Notes: generated by a model not told the origin, from the letters alone. 61,460 nt of DNA from Cyanosarcina radialis HA8281-LM2 (GCA_019359615.1 JAHHHA010000036.1:1-61460); one strand, 5' to 3'; shown: positions 16,739 through 27,388, numbered from the stretch's first letter. Numbers and translations: made by a program.

Positions 16739-16887
16739 TGCGAGTCTTATTTGATACTAATATTTTGCTTGATGCTTTGCTAGCACGCGAACCTTTTTTA
16801 GAGAATGCTGCTTTTTTGCTGGATGGTGTTGAATCGGGAAAAATTGCAGGGTTTATGTCAGCAACGACGGTAACAAATGTCAACTAA
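16738..16887 (+). pseudogene. Truncated PIN-domain toxin (VapC), 49 codons
   Basis: MRVLFDTNILLDALLAREPF is a clear VapC N-terminus with the first catalytic Asp, and the frame continues FLLDGVESGKIAGFMSATTV before it stops at 16885-16887. A full VapC has about 130-140 residues, so the last two thirds, including the other acidic residues, are missing. Homology ends abruptly near 16880 and the sequence after it is unrelated, so a deletion or insertion junction lies there. Confidence 0.75.
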
Positions 16888-16967
16888 CCACGTTAGGAAA
16901 AAACCAAATGCGCGACCCGGTGAGGGACCATAGGTAATAGTCAACCCCCACGCATGAGCAACTCGTC

Positions 16968-18542
16968 CTATTCAGGTGGTTCATGCTGCTGGGATTGCTC
17001 AGCGAGTCTAGCCCTGCAATCGGCAAGCTGGCTTTCTAGGTCTGCATTCAGGCGGGTGAGGGCATCGATGTTCTGGTTGCGTTCGGTCACATCTATACCG
17101 ATTCCCCAGGCCGCCCAACCTGGAACCGGAAACCGATCGGAAAGATTCGACCAAGAAATCGTGCGAATTGTGCCATCTTTGCAGGTAAAATCCCACTCCC
17201 AGTTACGGTAAGTGTTGCCCCGCTCTGCCCACTGTGCCATCATCTGCTGCCGGTAGGCCGCCTCAGGGTAAAACAATTCCATAATGGTTGGATTCCCAAT
17301 CACCTCTTCAGCAGAGAAACCTGTAATCCTTTCACACTCTTGATTCCAGCAGATAATATTGCCATCTGCATCAAACGCATCTAGCATGACAGGCATTTGT
17401 TGCAGAATTTGGCGTAGATGTTCTTCCCGCTGCTGCAGTTCTGTTTCAGCCTGCTGTAGCTTGGTCATGTCACGAATGCTGACCGTAACCCCTGAGATCG
17501 TTCGATCGGTTTCTAGGTAAGGGGTGTAGGTGATGCTGAGGTAGCGGTGCTTGGTGATGGGAAAGTCGTACCAGAGGTAAAACTGCACCCGTTCTCCAGC
17601 GAGGGCACGATCGAGGCGTGGTTTACATTCTGTTTCAAACACCTGGTTGCCCACAATCTCAGCAATGGAATGACCAATAATCTCCCCTGGTCGCTTTTGA
17701 AACCGCCGCAGATAGGCTTGGTTGACCATTTGATAGGTATAGGTAGGATCGACCAAGGCGATCGAATCCGGGGTTGTCGCAAAGATGCGTTCGTAGCGCC
17801 GCAGCGACAATTCAGCCTCTTTCCGTCGATCGATGTCGAGGACAATCCCAGACATTCGGATGGGTCGCCCAGTTGCATCATAGAAGGCTTGCCCTCGCCC
17901 TTCGACCCAGTGAATGCTACCATCCCTCCAAACAACTCGGTATTCATGTTGATAAATCATCCGTCGCTGGATTGCCAGATCTACTGCACGATCCAGCCCA
18001 GCGCGATCGTCCGGATGAATACAGGACTCAAAGGTTCTGTATTTGCCATCAAACTCATCGAGTGCCAACCCAAAGATGACTGCATGTTCCACAGACAAGG
18101 TGATGGCTTCACTCACCATATCCCAATCCCAAATGCCCAGATGGGCAGCTTGTACGGCCATGCGCAGTTGGCTTTCCTTTTCTTGCATTTGCCGAATACC
18201 CAGTTGCTCAACGTGCTGCCGCTCAGCGTGCAATTTTGCAGTTAGAAATACAATCAGTAGGGAGATCAGAGTAAATTCTAAGACCAGATGCCAGCTATCT
18301 CCTCCATCTGAAGCGATCTGCACCTGCGGGGAATCGATCGAGAAAACACTAATTGCAAAGGCTGAGAGAGCTATGGCTAATAACCCTGCATTCTTGCCTC
18401 CATACCAAGCGATGACTGCGACAACTGAATTAAACAAAACATAGGTTTCAGTATTGAGTGCTGAGAATAGCCACTGAGTCGCGAGAGTGGCAATAGCAAC
18501 CATCGCGATCGCAAGTGCGTAGGGGTTCAGACGAATACTCAT
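16968..18542 (-). CDS. Membrane PAS sensor protein without output domain
   Basis: About 524 aa. The N-terminal 110 residues hold about four hydrophobic segments (ALAIAMVAIATLATQWLF, VLFNSVVAVIAWYGGKNAG, LAIALSAFAISVFS, LEFTLISLLIVFLTAKL), like the DUF4118/KdpD sensor module. Three PAS/PAC units follow (about 135-250, 260-375, 380-495; landmarks LGIWDWDMV, WVEGRGQAFYDATGRPIRM, GNIICWNQECERITGFSAEE). A short coiled coil ends the protein (LTRLNADLESQLADCRARLA). No histidine kinase, GGDEF or other output domain follows; the frame simply stops. Either it is a stand-alone sensor or a kinase that lost its C-terminus at the same junction that cut the VapC gene. Start taken at MSIRLNPY (18542). Confidence 0.8.
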   Translation of the reverse strand: MSIRLNPYALAIAMVAIATLATQWLFSALNTETYVLFNSVVAVIAWYGGKNAGLLAIALSAFAISVFSIDSPQVQIASDGGDSWHLVLEFTLISLLIVFLTAKLHAERQHVEQLGIRQMQEKESQLRMAVQAAHLGIWDWDMVSEAITLSVEHAVIFGLALDEFDGKYRTFESCIHPDDRAGLDRAVDLAIQRRMIYQHEYRVVWRDGSIHWVEGRGQAFYDATGRPIRMSGIVLDIDRRKEAELSLRRYERIFATTPDSIALVDPTYTYQMVNQAYLRRFQKRPGEIIGHSIAEIVGNQVFETECKPRLDRALAGERVQFYLWYDFPITKHRYLSITYTPYLETDRTISGVTVSIRDMTKLQQAETELQQREEHLRQILQQMPVMLDAFDADGNIICWNQECERITGFSAEEVIGNPTIMELFYPEAAYRQQMMAQWAERGNTYRNWEWDFTCKDGTIRTISWSNLSDRFPVPGWAAWGIGIDVTERNQNIDALTRLNADLESQLADCRARLAEQSQQHEPPE

Positions 18543-18722
18543 AGCTCCTTGCATCGCGCTTTGACCTCTCAGGCAATCGTGTAATTAGAATCACATTATT
18601 ATCCAAAAACTTATTATCATCCAGAAACTTGGTCAACGCTAGAGCAAGTAAGTCATTGGGTATAAAAAACCACATTGCCCAATATTGCCAAAATATTTAG
18701 GAAAATTATCCAAAATATAAAA

Positions 18723-18747
18723 TGAGGGGCAAAGATATTGCCCCTCA
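18723..18747 (-). terminator. groEL terminator
   Basis: A perfect 10-bp stem (TGAGGGGCAA pairing with TTGCCCCTCA) with a 5-nt loop lies 23 bp after the groEL stop. Read on the minus strand it is followed by TTTTATATTTT, so it is a standard intrinsic terminator. Confidence 0.85.
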
Positions 18748-18770
18748 AACAATTGACTTGAGATTACATA

Positions 18771-20435
<1,665 letters not shown>

Positions 20436-20494
20436 CTAATTGTTTGCTGTTGGTTGTTCGTTATCGATGATTTGCTGATGTCAGCTACAAACAT

Positions 20495-20806
20495 TTAGGA
20501 AACGATCGCCAGAATGTCCTTTTCTGAAAGCAGAACGAATTCATCGCTACCCAGCTTGATGTCTGTTCCGGCATACTTGGAATAGAGGACTTTATCGCCA
20601 ATTTTGACTTCCATATCTTGGCGATTACCGTCGTCGTTGCGCTTGCCAGGGCCTACCTGGACGACTTCACCCACTTGGGGTTTTTCCTTGGCTGTATCGG
20701 GAAGAAGAATCCCGCCAGCGGTTTTTTCTTCGTGGGCGCTCACTTTCACGAATACGCGATCGCCCAAGGGTTTAACTGTGGATACACTCAGAGATACTGC
20801 TGCCAT
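20495..20806 (-). CDS. groES: Co-chaperonin GroES (10 kDa subunit)
   Basis: 103 aa, standard length. The signature [29 protein letters not shown] is complete, including the mobile loop ([12 protein letters not shown]) that contacts GroEL, and the strand [13 protein letters not shown]. It is first gene of the groES-groEL operon, 28 bp downstream of a CIRCE operator, so heat-shock control through HrcA is expected. Confidence 0.98.
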   Translation of the reverse strand: MAAVSLSVSTVKPLGDRVFVKVSAHEEKTAGGILLPDTAKEKPQVGEVVQVGPGKRNDDGNRQDMEVKIGDKVLYSKYAGTDIKLGSDEFVLLSEKDILAIVS

Positions 20807-20834
20807 ATAATTTTCTCCGGTTGATGCTTCAGAT

Positions 20835-20861
20835 TTAGCACTCTCTACTTCTGAGTGCTAA
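20835..20861 (-). promoter_or_regulatory. CIRCE element (HrcA operator)
   Basis: TTAGCACTC, 9 bp, GAGTGCTAA: both arms match the CIRCE consensus exactly. HrcA binding here represses groESL without heat stress. It ends 28 bp before the groES start. Confidence 0.97.
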
Positions 20862-20934
20862 TTTAGCGAAGTGCGGTGTCAGTGTGCAATAAATTCAGCT
20901 ATACGGATTACCGAACCAGAGGGGAGAGGGGGAA

Positions 20935-20998
20935 GATGGGGAGATGGGGAGATGGGGAGATGGGGAGATGGGGAGATGGGGAGATGGGGAGATGGGGA
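20935..20998. repeat. Octanucleotide tandem repeat, 8 copies
   Basis: Eight perfect head-to-tail copies of GATGGGGA begin 74 bp upstream of the CIRCE element. A related degenerate unit (GGGGAGAGGGGGAA) precedes them. Such arrays are prone to slippage and could vary in copy number between strains. Confidence 0.9.
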
Positions 20999-21101
20999 GC
21001 AGAGGGGACAATTAACAACTGACAACTGACAAGAACTTTTTTGGACGTGTTAGCGTCGATATATTAATAGACCAATAATTAACCTTTTATGAGGTGAAAC
21101 C

Positions 21102-21569
21102 ATGCTTGAAGCCTCAGTCGATCGCTCTCGCTGTCTGAGTCGAATCGCTCAAACCTTAATTCCAGTAACTTTGGGCGGATCGCTGCTGTTGGGTCTAAGT
21201 TTGCCTGCGTCTGCCAATCCGGTAGTCGTGCAGTCGTGCAGTTACAGTCAACCTCCTGTTGCTAACTTCATTTACGGCAGTCCGATTCCTACTCCAATTC
21301 CCGTAAATCCATACACGGGAATGGCTGCGGATTCTCCTCTCAACCAGAGTTACTCTAGATGTAAGATTAGAACCCCAGATCGGCAGTCTGGCTCGATCCA
21401 AAATTCGATTTTGGTGAATCCTACTCTCGTCAACCCGAATATTAGGAATTCAGTCATAGTCAACCCAGGAGTTGTGAATTATCCAGGGGTTGTCAATTAC
21501 CCAGTATACCCAGATACTTATATCCAGCGATCGCGCCCGATCTACGGTTATCCAGTGCGATGGCGGTGA
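21102..21569 (+). CDS. Secreted Asn/Pro/Val-repeat hypothetical protein
   Basis: 155 aa. A signal peptide is evident (LIPVTLGGSLLLGLSLPASA, cleavage after ASA near residue 38). The mature part is low in charge and carries short imperfect repeats of VNP/VVNY type (ILVNPTLVNPNIRNSVIVNP, then GVVNYPGVVNYPVYP), with a Tyr/Arg-rich end. Such composition suggests an extended, surface-exposed or cell-wall-associated chain. No family recognised. It ends 25 bp before lpxD; co-transcription is likely but a functional link is not shown. Confidence 0.65.
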   Translation: MLEASVDRSRCLSRIAQTLIPVTLGGSLLLGLSLPASANPVVVQSCSYSQPPVANFIYGSPIPTPIPVNPYTGMAADSPLNQSYSRCKIRTPDRQSGSIQNSILVNPTLVNPNIRNSVIVNPGVVNYPGVVNYPVYPDTYIQRSRPIYGYPVRWR

Positions 21570-21594
21570 ACGGACGCACTATAAGCGCGTCTCT

Positions 21595-22653
21595 ATGACT
21601 TACGAACTTCTGGGCATGAAATTTAGCGAATCGATCGAAAAACTGGGCGAAGCTGCTGCCTGCAATAGCTTGACATTAAATCCAAAAACCGATCCCGAAA
21701 TTGTTGGAGTTGCCCCAATAGCTAGCGCTTCTCCGGGAACTCTCAGTTATATCGAAGGGGGAAAATTTATTGCTTACGTGGGGAAAACGGCTGCTAGTGC
21801 CTTAATTTTGCCCCAAGATGAAGCCTTACAAGCCCAAGCGAGCGATCGAGGTTTGGCTTGGATTGCCGTGCCCGATCCGCGCCTGCTGTTCGCCCAGGCA
21901 ATCTGTTTGTTTTATCAACCATTTCGCCCCGCGCCAGAAATTCATCCCACAGCCGTAATCGATCCTGGGGTGCAACTGGGAACGGAAGTTTATGTCGGCC
22001 CTCACGCCGTCATTCAATCGGGGGCTAAAATTGGCTCTGGAGTTTGCATTCATGCCAATGCGGTAGTTTACCCAGAAGTAGAAATTAGCGATCGCACTGT
22101 TTTATACGCTAACTGTACCATCCACGAACGGACGAAAATTGGGGCGAATTGCGTCATCCATAGCGGTGCAGTTATTGGGGCCGAAGGTTTTGGTTTCGTT
22201 CCGACCCCGACGGGTTGGTTCAAAATGGAGCAATCTGGTTATGTGGTGTTGGAAGATGGGGTAGAAGTTGGCTGCAATAGTACGATCGATCGCCCCGCTG
22301 TCGGGGAAACGCGGATCGGACGGGACACGAAATTAGATAACTTGGTACACGTCGGTCATGGATGTCAAATTGGCTCTAACTGCGCTTTAGCTGCCCAAGT
22401 CGGCTTGGCAGGAGGGGTTAAAGTTGGCAATAATGTCTTGCTAGCCGGACAAGTAGGGATCGCCAATCAAGCAGAAATTGGCGATGGTGCGATTGCCACT
22501 GCAAAGGCCGGAATTCACAACAATGTCGAACCAGGAGCGATCGTCAGCGGCATTCCAGCTATTCCGCATAAAGTGTTTCTCAAGGTTGCTGCCATCTACA
22601 GTCGGTTGCCAGAAATGTACCAAACTCTCAAACAACTGCAAAAGCGACAGTAA
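21595..22653 (+). CDS. lpxD: UDP-3-O-acylglucosamine N-acyltransferase
   Basis: Adds the second acyl chain to UDP-acylglucosamine in lipid A synthesis. Residues 1-110 form the LpxD N-terminal uridine-binding domain (GMKFSESIEKLGEAA), then a left-handed beta-helix of hexapeptide repeats (IHPTAVIDPGVQLGTEVYVG onward). The catalytic histidine segment is LDNLVHVGHGCQIGSNC. The C-terminal helix KVAAIYSRLPEMYQTLKQL is typical. About 352 aa, normal length. The frame is open further upstream, but the ATG at 21595 matches family length and avoids overlap with the secreted gene; MKFSES at 21616 is another possible start. Confidence 0.92.
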   Translation: MTYELLGMKFSESIEKLGEAAACNSLTLNPKTDPEIVGVAPIASASPGTLSYIEGGKFIAYVGKTAASALILPQDEALQAQASDRGLAWIAVPDPRLLFAQAICLFYQPFRPAPEIHPTAVIDPGVQLGTEVYVGPHAVIQSGAKIGSGVCIHANAVVYPEVEISDRTVLYANCTIHERTKIGANCVIHSGAVIGAEGFGFVPTPTGWFKMEQSGYVVLEDGVEVGCNSTIDRPAVGETRIGRDTKLDNLVHVGHGCQIGSNCALAAQVGLAGGVKVGNNVLLAGQVGIANQAEIGDGAIATAKAGIHNNVEPGAIVSGIPAIPHKVFLKVAAIYSRLPEMYQTLKQLQKRQ

Positions 22654-22970
22654 GTAGGTAGGCTTTCATTAATGATAAAGTTCCAGTTGGGGCATAGGGC
22701 ATAGGGCATCGCCATATATCATTTATTCTGCTTCGATACTTAGAATTAGCAATCTGAAGGTCTGGCTTTGGTATGGTAGCCAGCTAGATCGCAAGTCATG
22801 AGAGAAAGGTTACATATCACAGAAATCGATTGGTGTCTTCTTGCCGCACTGTTGTCTCAAAGGGGATGTTTTTAAATGTTGCATTAGATAATTTATGGCT
22901 AGAGACTGCGATCGATCGCAGTCAAACCAATTTGCAATCCCCCCCATAATTAAAGGCAGTAGCTCTGTAT
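22654..22970. other. Intergenic, small heptamer repeat only
   Basis: No gene seen. GGCATAGGGCATAGGGCAT at about 22693-22712 is a short tandem heptamer. The rest carries the promoter region of the hydroxylase gene. Confidence 0.5.
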
Positions 22971-23735
22971 ATGGAATCGATCGAGCGCTCGTTTGGATTT
23001 TACGGCATCGCTTTTTTTGGCATTATTTTGTTGCGGTATTTTCTGGTAGCGGGGGGAACGTATTTGCTTTTTTATTCGCCGTTGAGTAAGTTATTTACCA
23101 ATGGCAATTTGCACCCTCAGTCTCCCTCTTGGCCAGCGATCGAACGAGATATTAAACTTTCGGTACTATCAGCGGGGGTGTTTGCACTGGCTGCGGCTTT
23201 CATCATGTCAGCCTATAGCTGGGGTATTCTGCCTTTATATGCTGACATTCAACAATATGGAATTTGGTATCTAGGATTTAGTTACTTAGCTGTGTTAATC
23301 CTGCAAGATACTTACTTTTATTTCACGCATCGATTGTTTCACCACCGAGCATTATTTCGCTGGTGGCATCAAGGGCATCACCGATCGCGCTATCCTACTC
23401 CATGGACATCTTTTGCTTTTGACCCCTTAGAGGCGATCGTCCAGGCTCTTTTTTTAGTCGGGATCGTCTTCGTCATGCCGCTCCATTTCGTCACCTTAAT
23501 TGCCGTCATGACTACCATGACGATTTGGGCAGCATTAAATCATCTAGGACTCGATCGCCTGCCGCTCTCTTTTCCCCATCATTGGCTGAGCAGATGGTTT
23601 ATCGGTCCTGCCCACCATTCGATTCATCACCTCAAATATACCGTCCATTACGGGCTGTATTTTACTTTCTGGGACAAACTGTTGGGCACTCAAGATTCTA
23701 GCTTTGAGACTCTTTACAATAGTCGTCTGAAATAG
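22971..23735 (+). CDS. Sterol desaturase/fatty acid hydroxylase family protein
   Basis: 254 aa membrane di-iron oxygenase. The histidine clusters of the family are all visible: HRLFHH (about residue 122), WHQGHHRSR (about 135), and HHSIHHLKY near the end (about 218). Four to five hydrophobic segments lie between them (YGIAFFGIILLRYFLV, LSVLSAGVFALAAAFIMSAY, FLVGIVFVMPLHFVTLIAVM). The substrate could be a fatty acid, carotenoid or sterol-like lipid; the sequence alone does not tell. Single gene, ending 25 bp before a convergent small membrane gene. Confidence 0.85.
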   Translation: MESIERSFGFYGIAFFGIILLRYFLVAGGTYLLFYSPLSKLFTNGNLHPQSPSWPAIERDIKLSVLSAGVFALAAAFIMSAYSWGILPLYADIQQYGIWYLGFSYLAVLILQDTYFYFTHRLFHHRALFRWWHQGHHRSRYPTPWTSFAFDPLEAIVQALFLVGIVFVMPLHFVTLIAVMTTMTIWAALNHLGLDRLPLSFPHHWLSRWFIGPAHHSIHHLKYTVHYGLYFTFWDKLLGTQDSSFETLYNSRLK

Positions 23736-23759
23736 CTGGCGAAGGCACAAGGCGATCGG

Positions 23760-24008
23760 TCAGAGAACATTATTCTCTAACACCTGCATCACTCCATCAA
23801 TAAATTTTCCACCCCAAAGGCTGGTGAGCAACCCAAACGAGATTGCGATCGCTGATGCTGCGATTGCTTGAACTGCGGTCAAATGGATAGACGGCGCATA
23901 TGAGATCGGCACACCTACTAAGAAAGCACCAAGCGCAGTTCCTCCCAGAAAGCGGTAGATAAATTTAGTCGCAGCGCGTGGTTGACGATCGGTATTTTCA
24001 GAAGTCAT
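23760..24008 (-). CDS. Small two-TM hypothetical protein, 82 aa
   Basis: Short polar N-terminus, then two hydrophobic segments (FLGGTALGAFLVGVPISYAP at about 20-40 and AVQAIAASAIAISFGLLTSL at about 45-65) and a brief amphipathic tail. No family recognised, though the layout resembles small cyanobacterial inner-membrane proteins of unknown role. It sits between the hydroxylase and bestrophin genes; 111 bp separate it from the bestrophin stop. Confidence 0.6.
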   Translation of the reverse strand: MTSENTDRQPRAATKFIYRFLGGTALGAFLVGVPISYAPSIHLTAVQAIAASAIAISFGLLTSLWGGKFIDGVMQVLENNVL

Positions 24009-24119
24009 AAAAGGTTTCTGCCAAATTACGAATGAGATCGATGTCTATACCCTAGCAGATGGATCGACTAGATCGATCTTACTTTTTAAACTTCTGTTCG
24101 CTCAGCTTCTCAGCTAGAA

Positions 24120-25031
24120 TTACTTACGAACTTTTTTTACAGAAGCACCATCGGTTGAAGAAAGAGCGATCAAATCTTCAGTATTGCGCTTCAAATTATT
24201 ACAAATAGCATCTAGAGGCAGATCGTTGCGATCGTGACCGAAGGGATTTTCAATTTCTATCCCGATTTCTTCAATTCCAAATAAAGTAAAACTGATTAAC
24301 CCCACTACAGGTCCCGTCAGCCAGCTTAAGTTGCTAACTAATTGAAATGGCAACAGCAAACAATAAATTAACAATAGTTGTTTGAGGTGAATGGCGTAAG
24401 CTAAAGGGATTGGCGTTTTCAAAATTCGCTCGCAGCCGCCCAAAGTATCAACCATGCTATTTAACAAACTATTCAAAGAATTTAATTGATATAAATTCAG
24501 GCGATCGCGTTCGTACTGTTCTTGCAGATAGTCGGCAATCCAAAAAGCAATTTCTAAAGGTGGATTGTTTAAGTTTTTAATTTGAAAATATCGATATGGC
24601 GAGATTAATCCTTGCAGTTCCTCGTTAGGAGGCTCGCCCCTTAGATGTAGCTTTGTCGCCACTGCAAACGCTACTAACAATCTTAATACTGCTGCTTTCT
24701 CCGCTCGCTCTTCGGGTTCTTTTTCGATAACCGCTACCCAGATCGAGCGAGCCAAGTTGCGAATGTTATTCACCATCGTTCCCCAGCATTTACGACCTTC
24801 CCAAAAGCGATCGTAAGCGGTGTTAGTTCTAAATACTAATAATAAACCGAGAACTATACTAGGAATTACGCTTTCTAAACCTCGCCAAACTACGGGAAAA
24901 TTAAAATAGAACAGCACTGAAATTATCGAGCCAAAGATGCCACAAAACGCGACTCGCTTCCAAATCGCTGGAATCACAGAACCCCTAAATTTGAAAGCTA
25001 TTTGCAGCCAGTTCAGTTTTTCTCCAGACAT
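24120..25031 (-). CDS. Bestrophin-family anion channel
   Basis: 303 aa. The bestrophin signature is clear: FKFRGSVIPAIWKRVAF, then FNFPVVWRGLESVIPSIVLG and LLLVFRTNTAYDRFWEGRKCW, the conserved RTNxxYxRFWEGR segment next to the pore neck. The C-terminal half has FTLFGIEEIGIEIENPFGHDRNDLPLD, the family's acidic Ca-clasp-like region. Bacterial and chloroplast members conduct chloride or bicarbonate; in cyanobacteria and plants such channels tune the thylakoid proton motive force. Length and membrane pattern are normal. Confidence 0.93.
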   Translation of the reverse strand: MSGEKLNWLQIAFKFRGSVIPAIWKRVAFCGIFGSIISVLFYFNFPVVWRGLESVIPSIVLGLLLVFRTNTAYDRFWEGRKCWGTMVNNIRNLARSIWVAVIEKEPEERAEKAAVLRLLVAFAVATKLHLRGEPPNEELQGLISPYRYFQIKNLNNPPLEIAFWIADYLQEQYERDRLNLYQLNSLNSLLNSMVDTLGGCERILKTPIPLAYAIHLKQLLLIYCLLLPFQLVSNLSWLTGPVVGLISFTLFGIEEIGIEIENPFGHDRNDLPLDAICNNLKRNTEDLIALSSTDGASVKKVRK

Positions 25032-25055
25032 GAAACCTCAAAAAAGTCAAAAGTC

Positions 25056-25083
25056 GTAGGGGCGCAATGCTTTGCGCCCGTAC
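25056..25083. repeat. 28-bp palindromic repeat
   Basis: GTAGGGGCGCAA-TGC-TTTGCGCCCGTAC is a near-perfect hairpin of a dispersed type; a perfect version is at 51005-51032. It lies between the divergent bestrophin and PrsW-like genes. Confidence 0.75.
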
Positions 25084-25157
25084 AAAAGTCAAAATTAATC
25101 CACGATCGCCACTCTAACAGGATTTAGGCCCAGACCCAAAACAGCAGATATAGTGTA

Positions 25158-26456
25158 ATGAGACAACTATCCAGATTAAAGTTAGATATGACAGCAGATA
25201 ACCTTTTGCCACTGGTCAAGCAAGGAGATCCTAACGCGATTGCTGCTCTCATGAACCGCTTTTTTTACTCCCAAGGGATTACAGCTAAAGTCAATCTGCA
25301 AGCAGGTTGCTTGCAGGTAATCCTAGAGTCGCAGCAAGTACCCGATAAAACCTCAGCCCTACCGTTTATCCGTCAGGAACTCTCTACCTGGCAACCCGCC
25401 ACTGTCACCACAGTGCAGGTATACGGGCGCAAAATCGGCGAGGAGTTTCCCGCTTGGGAAGAAACGTTTGCATTAGTAAAAGGGGGCGATTTGGTTTCAG
25501 CTTCGGCAGCATTAGCCAGAACTAAATCCGAAGCCAGAGAATTTTTAGCCGCTTTGCGAACGTTTAAGTTTTCCTCAGTCGTACCTTACAAAGATGTCTT
25601 CAATTCCGAACTTTATAATGACAACCAAATCAAGCTGCTATTGTTTTTCGGGTCGTTTCCCTTTGTCGTAGCCTTAATTAGCAACCCAGCAAATTTGGAA
25701 CAGACAGCGTGGCTGTTGGGAATTTACTATGCTGCCATTTGGGGAGTGATGCTGTATCACTCGATTAAACCAGCTTGGTTTTCTTGGGTAGAAACGCTCA
25801 AGTGCGTGGCGTTTACTGCCTTTATTGGGATTCCACTGCTACTGCTGATTCAAAAAATTCCCGTATTCCAGGTGCTTTACGCTGCCACTGAATCTAACTC
25901 AACTCTGGGAGTGATTCCTCGGCTGATCGGTTTTGTCTTAGGAGTCGGGCTGCTCGAAGAAGTTTGCAAGGGGCTGCCCGTTTATTTATTTTTGTTGCGT
26001 CCGAAGAAGTTAGACGAACCGCTAACCGGGGCTTTCTATGGGGCGATGTCTGGGTTAGGATTTGCGATCGCTGAAGGTGGTACTTATTCTTTGCTATATG
26101 CTTTCAATCTAGCTCGCGGAGGAAGTAGTTTTGGCACTTATATTTTGAGTAACACGATTCGCTTTGTATCTTTGCCTCTATTTCATGCTGCCTTAGCTGG
26201 CATAGTCGGCTACTTTCTGGGGCTAGCAGCAATTAACCGTTCTCGCCAACTGCCGATTATTTTTATTGGAGTAGCGATCGCTGCTGTATTGCACGGGGTC
26301 TACAATACTTTTTCTGGCAGCATACTCGGCCTGGGTGCATTCGCTTTTACTATATTGCTATTTGCTGCCTATTTGCGCCGCAGCCAACAGCTAGTTGCAG
26401 AAATGCACCAAGCTGAGTTGGATCGAGCTTCCTCTTCAAACGAGCCAAAAAATTGA
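25158..26456 (+). CDS. PrsW-family intramembrane metalloprotease
   Basis: 432 aa. The N-terminal 140 residues are soluble and resemble a cyanobacterial domain with two similar halves (NAIAALMNRFFYSQGITAKV). The rest is polytopic. PrsW motifs are in place: LLEEVCKGLPVYLF (EExxK), GLGFAIAEGG, and histidines in LFHAALAGIVGY and VLHGVYNTF within hydrophobic segments. Family members cut membrane proteins, in Bacillus an anti-sigma factor; the target here is unknown. The soluble N-terminus may be a sensor. The ATG at 25158 lacks a good ribosome-binding site, so a start at 25191 is possible. Confidence 0.85.
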   Translation: MRQLSRLKLDMTADNLLPLVKQGDPNAIAALMNRFFYSQGITAKVNLQAGCLQVILESQQVPDKTSALPFIRQELSTWQPATVTTVQVYGRKIGEEFPAWEETFALVKGGDLVSASAALARTKSEAREFLAALRTFKFSSVVPYKDVFNSELYNDNQIKLLLFFGSFPFVVALISNPANLEQTAWLLGIYYAAIWGVMLYHSIKPAWFSWVETLKCVAFTAFIGIPLLLLIQKIPVFQVLYAATESNSTLGVIPRLIGFVLGVGLLEEVCKGLPVYLFLLRPKKLDEPLTGAFYGAMSGLGFAIAEGGTYSLLYAFNLARGGSSFGTYILSNTIRFVSLPLFHAALAGIVGYFLGLAAINRSRQLPIIFIGVAIAAVLHGVYNTFSGSILGLGAFAFTILLFAAYLRRSQQLVAEMHQAELDRASSSNEPKN

Positions 26457-26501
26457 TAATTCACGGCTTTAAATTAGCCTTAATTGCGAATTGAAGAGTT
26501 T

Positions 26502-27011
26502 TCAGCGATCGTTTAAAGGATATTTTTCCTTTGCTGCTTGATACCTCATCGATATCTGTCGTTCTGGATCGATGCCCTTAAAGGTTGGTGGCAGCCAAGC
26601 CCGAACGACTAGCAACAATGCCATCACCATCAAGAAGGCACAAGCTGATAAGATCTGAGTCCAATTAATTTCTAAAACTCCCCGCACGATTACTTCTCGC
26701 AACACCGAGACGATCGCTACTTCCACCGCTACGCCAATCGAAACCCGTTGTTCCTGAAGGTAAATAATTAGCAGTCGAAATAACTCTACTAAAATCAGCA
26801 AAAATAGAATATCTGCCGTCACTTCTCTAAAGTGCAATGGCGGTAGTAGCGAAATAAACATCGCCCTCAACTGAATCACCATCACGCAGAACAAACCCAT
26901 ACATAGCGAAATGACGATCGAGTCTTGAATTGTTTCTAAGGCGCGAACGATATTATTGCGCTTGAAGGCATCTAACCAAAAATTCGAGTCAGTCTTTAAA
27001 GGTTGCTGCAT
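26502..27011 (-). CDS. PsiE-like phosphate-starvation membrane protein
   Basis: 169 aa with four hydrophobic segments (IVISLCMGLFCVMVIQLRAM, TADILFLLILVELFRLLIIYL, VAVEVAIVSVLREVIVRGVL, ILSACAFLMVMALLLVVRAW). The blocks LVELFRLLIIYLQEQRV and VEVAIVSVLREVIVRG are the recognisable core of the PsiE family. Function in cyanobacteria is not known. It is convergent with the PrsW-like gene (45 bp apart). Bases 27012-27124 show no gene. Confidence 0.8.
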   Translation of the reverse strand: MQQPLKTDSNFWLDAFKRNNIVRALETIQDSIVISLCMGLFCVMVIQLRAMFISLLPPLHFREVTADILFLLILVELFRLLIIYLQEQRVSIGVAVEVAIVSVLREVIVRGVLEINWTQILSACAFLMVMALLLVVRAWLPPTFKGIDPERQISMRYQAAKEKYPLNDR

Positions 27012-27124
27012 AGGTGAGTCTCAACCATAACTGCAAATCGGCTGTAATATTCCTTAATATAAATTAGATAAAATTATTGCGCAATAGCCAAGCTATTGGT
27101 TTAGCTAATGAATAGTATAGGGAA

Positions 27125-27215
27125 CAGGACTTACGCAAACCCTCTACACGTAGGGTGTGTTAGCGCAGCGTAACGCACTGCCACCGCCATCAATGGTGTA
27201 GCTGCGTAAGTCCTG
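27125..27215. mobile_element. 91-bp MITE-like element
   Basis: The ends are a perfect 13-bp inverted repeat, CAGGACTTACGCA and TGCGTAAGTCCTG. The interior is non-coding and includes GTTAGCGCAGCGTAACGCAC, which also occurs at 53238-53258. Size and termini suit a non-autonomous transposable repeat. Confidence 0.75.
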
Positions 27216-27388
27216 GGGAAGTCAGGCGATCGCTTCCAACCAAAGAGCAAAAGGATTTTTGCGTATCTATAATCTGAAGAATATGTAATGACAGATCCAG
27301 ATCGGGTAAGAATTTCACCTCAAATCGACTATCATGATTGCTCTCCCACCCGTTGTTAAACTGATTAGCCAGATCCAGCTTGCTCCTG

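Noticed and set aside
16888-16967. Possible group II intron 5' end (GTGAGGGACC) after the cut VapC
   Set aside because: No domain V-like hairpin or RT-maturase in the neighbourhood, and the motif is too short.
17547-18245. Plus-strand frame of 232 codons inside the PAS sensor gene
   Set aside because: It is antisense to a clear PAS-domain protein and has no recognisable domain.
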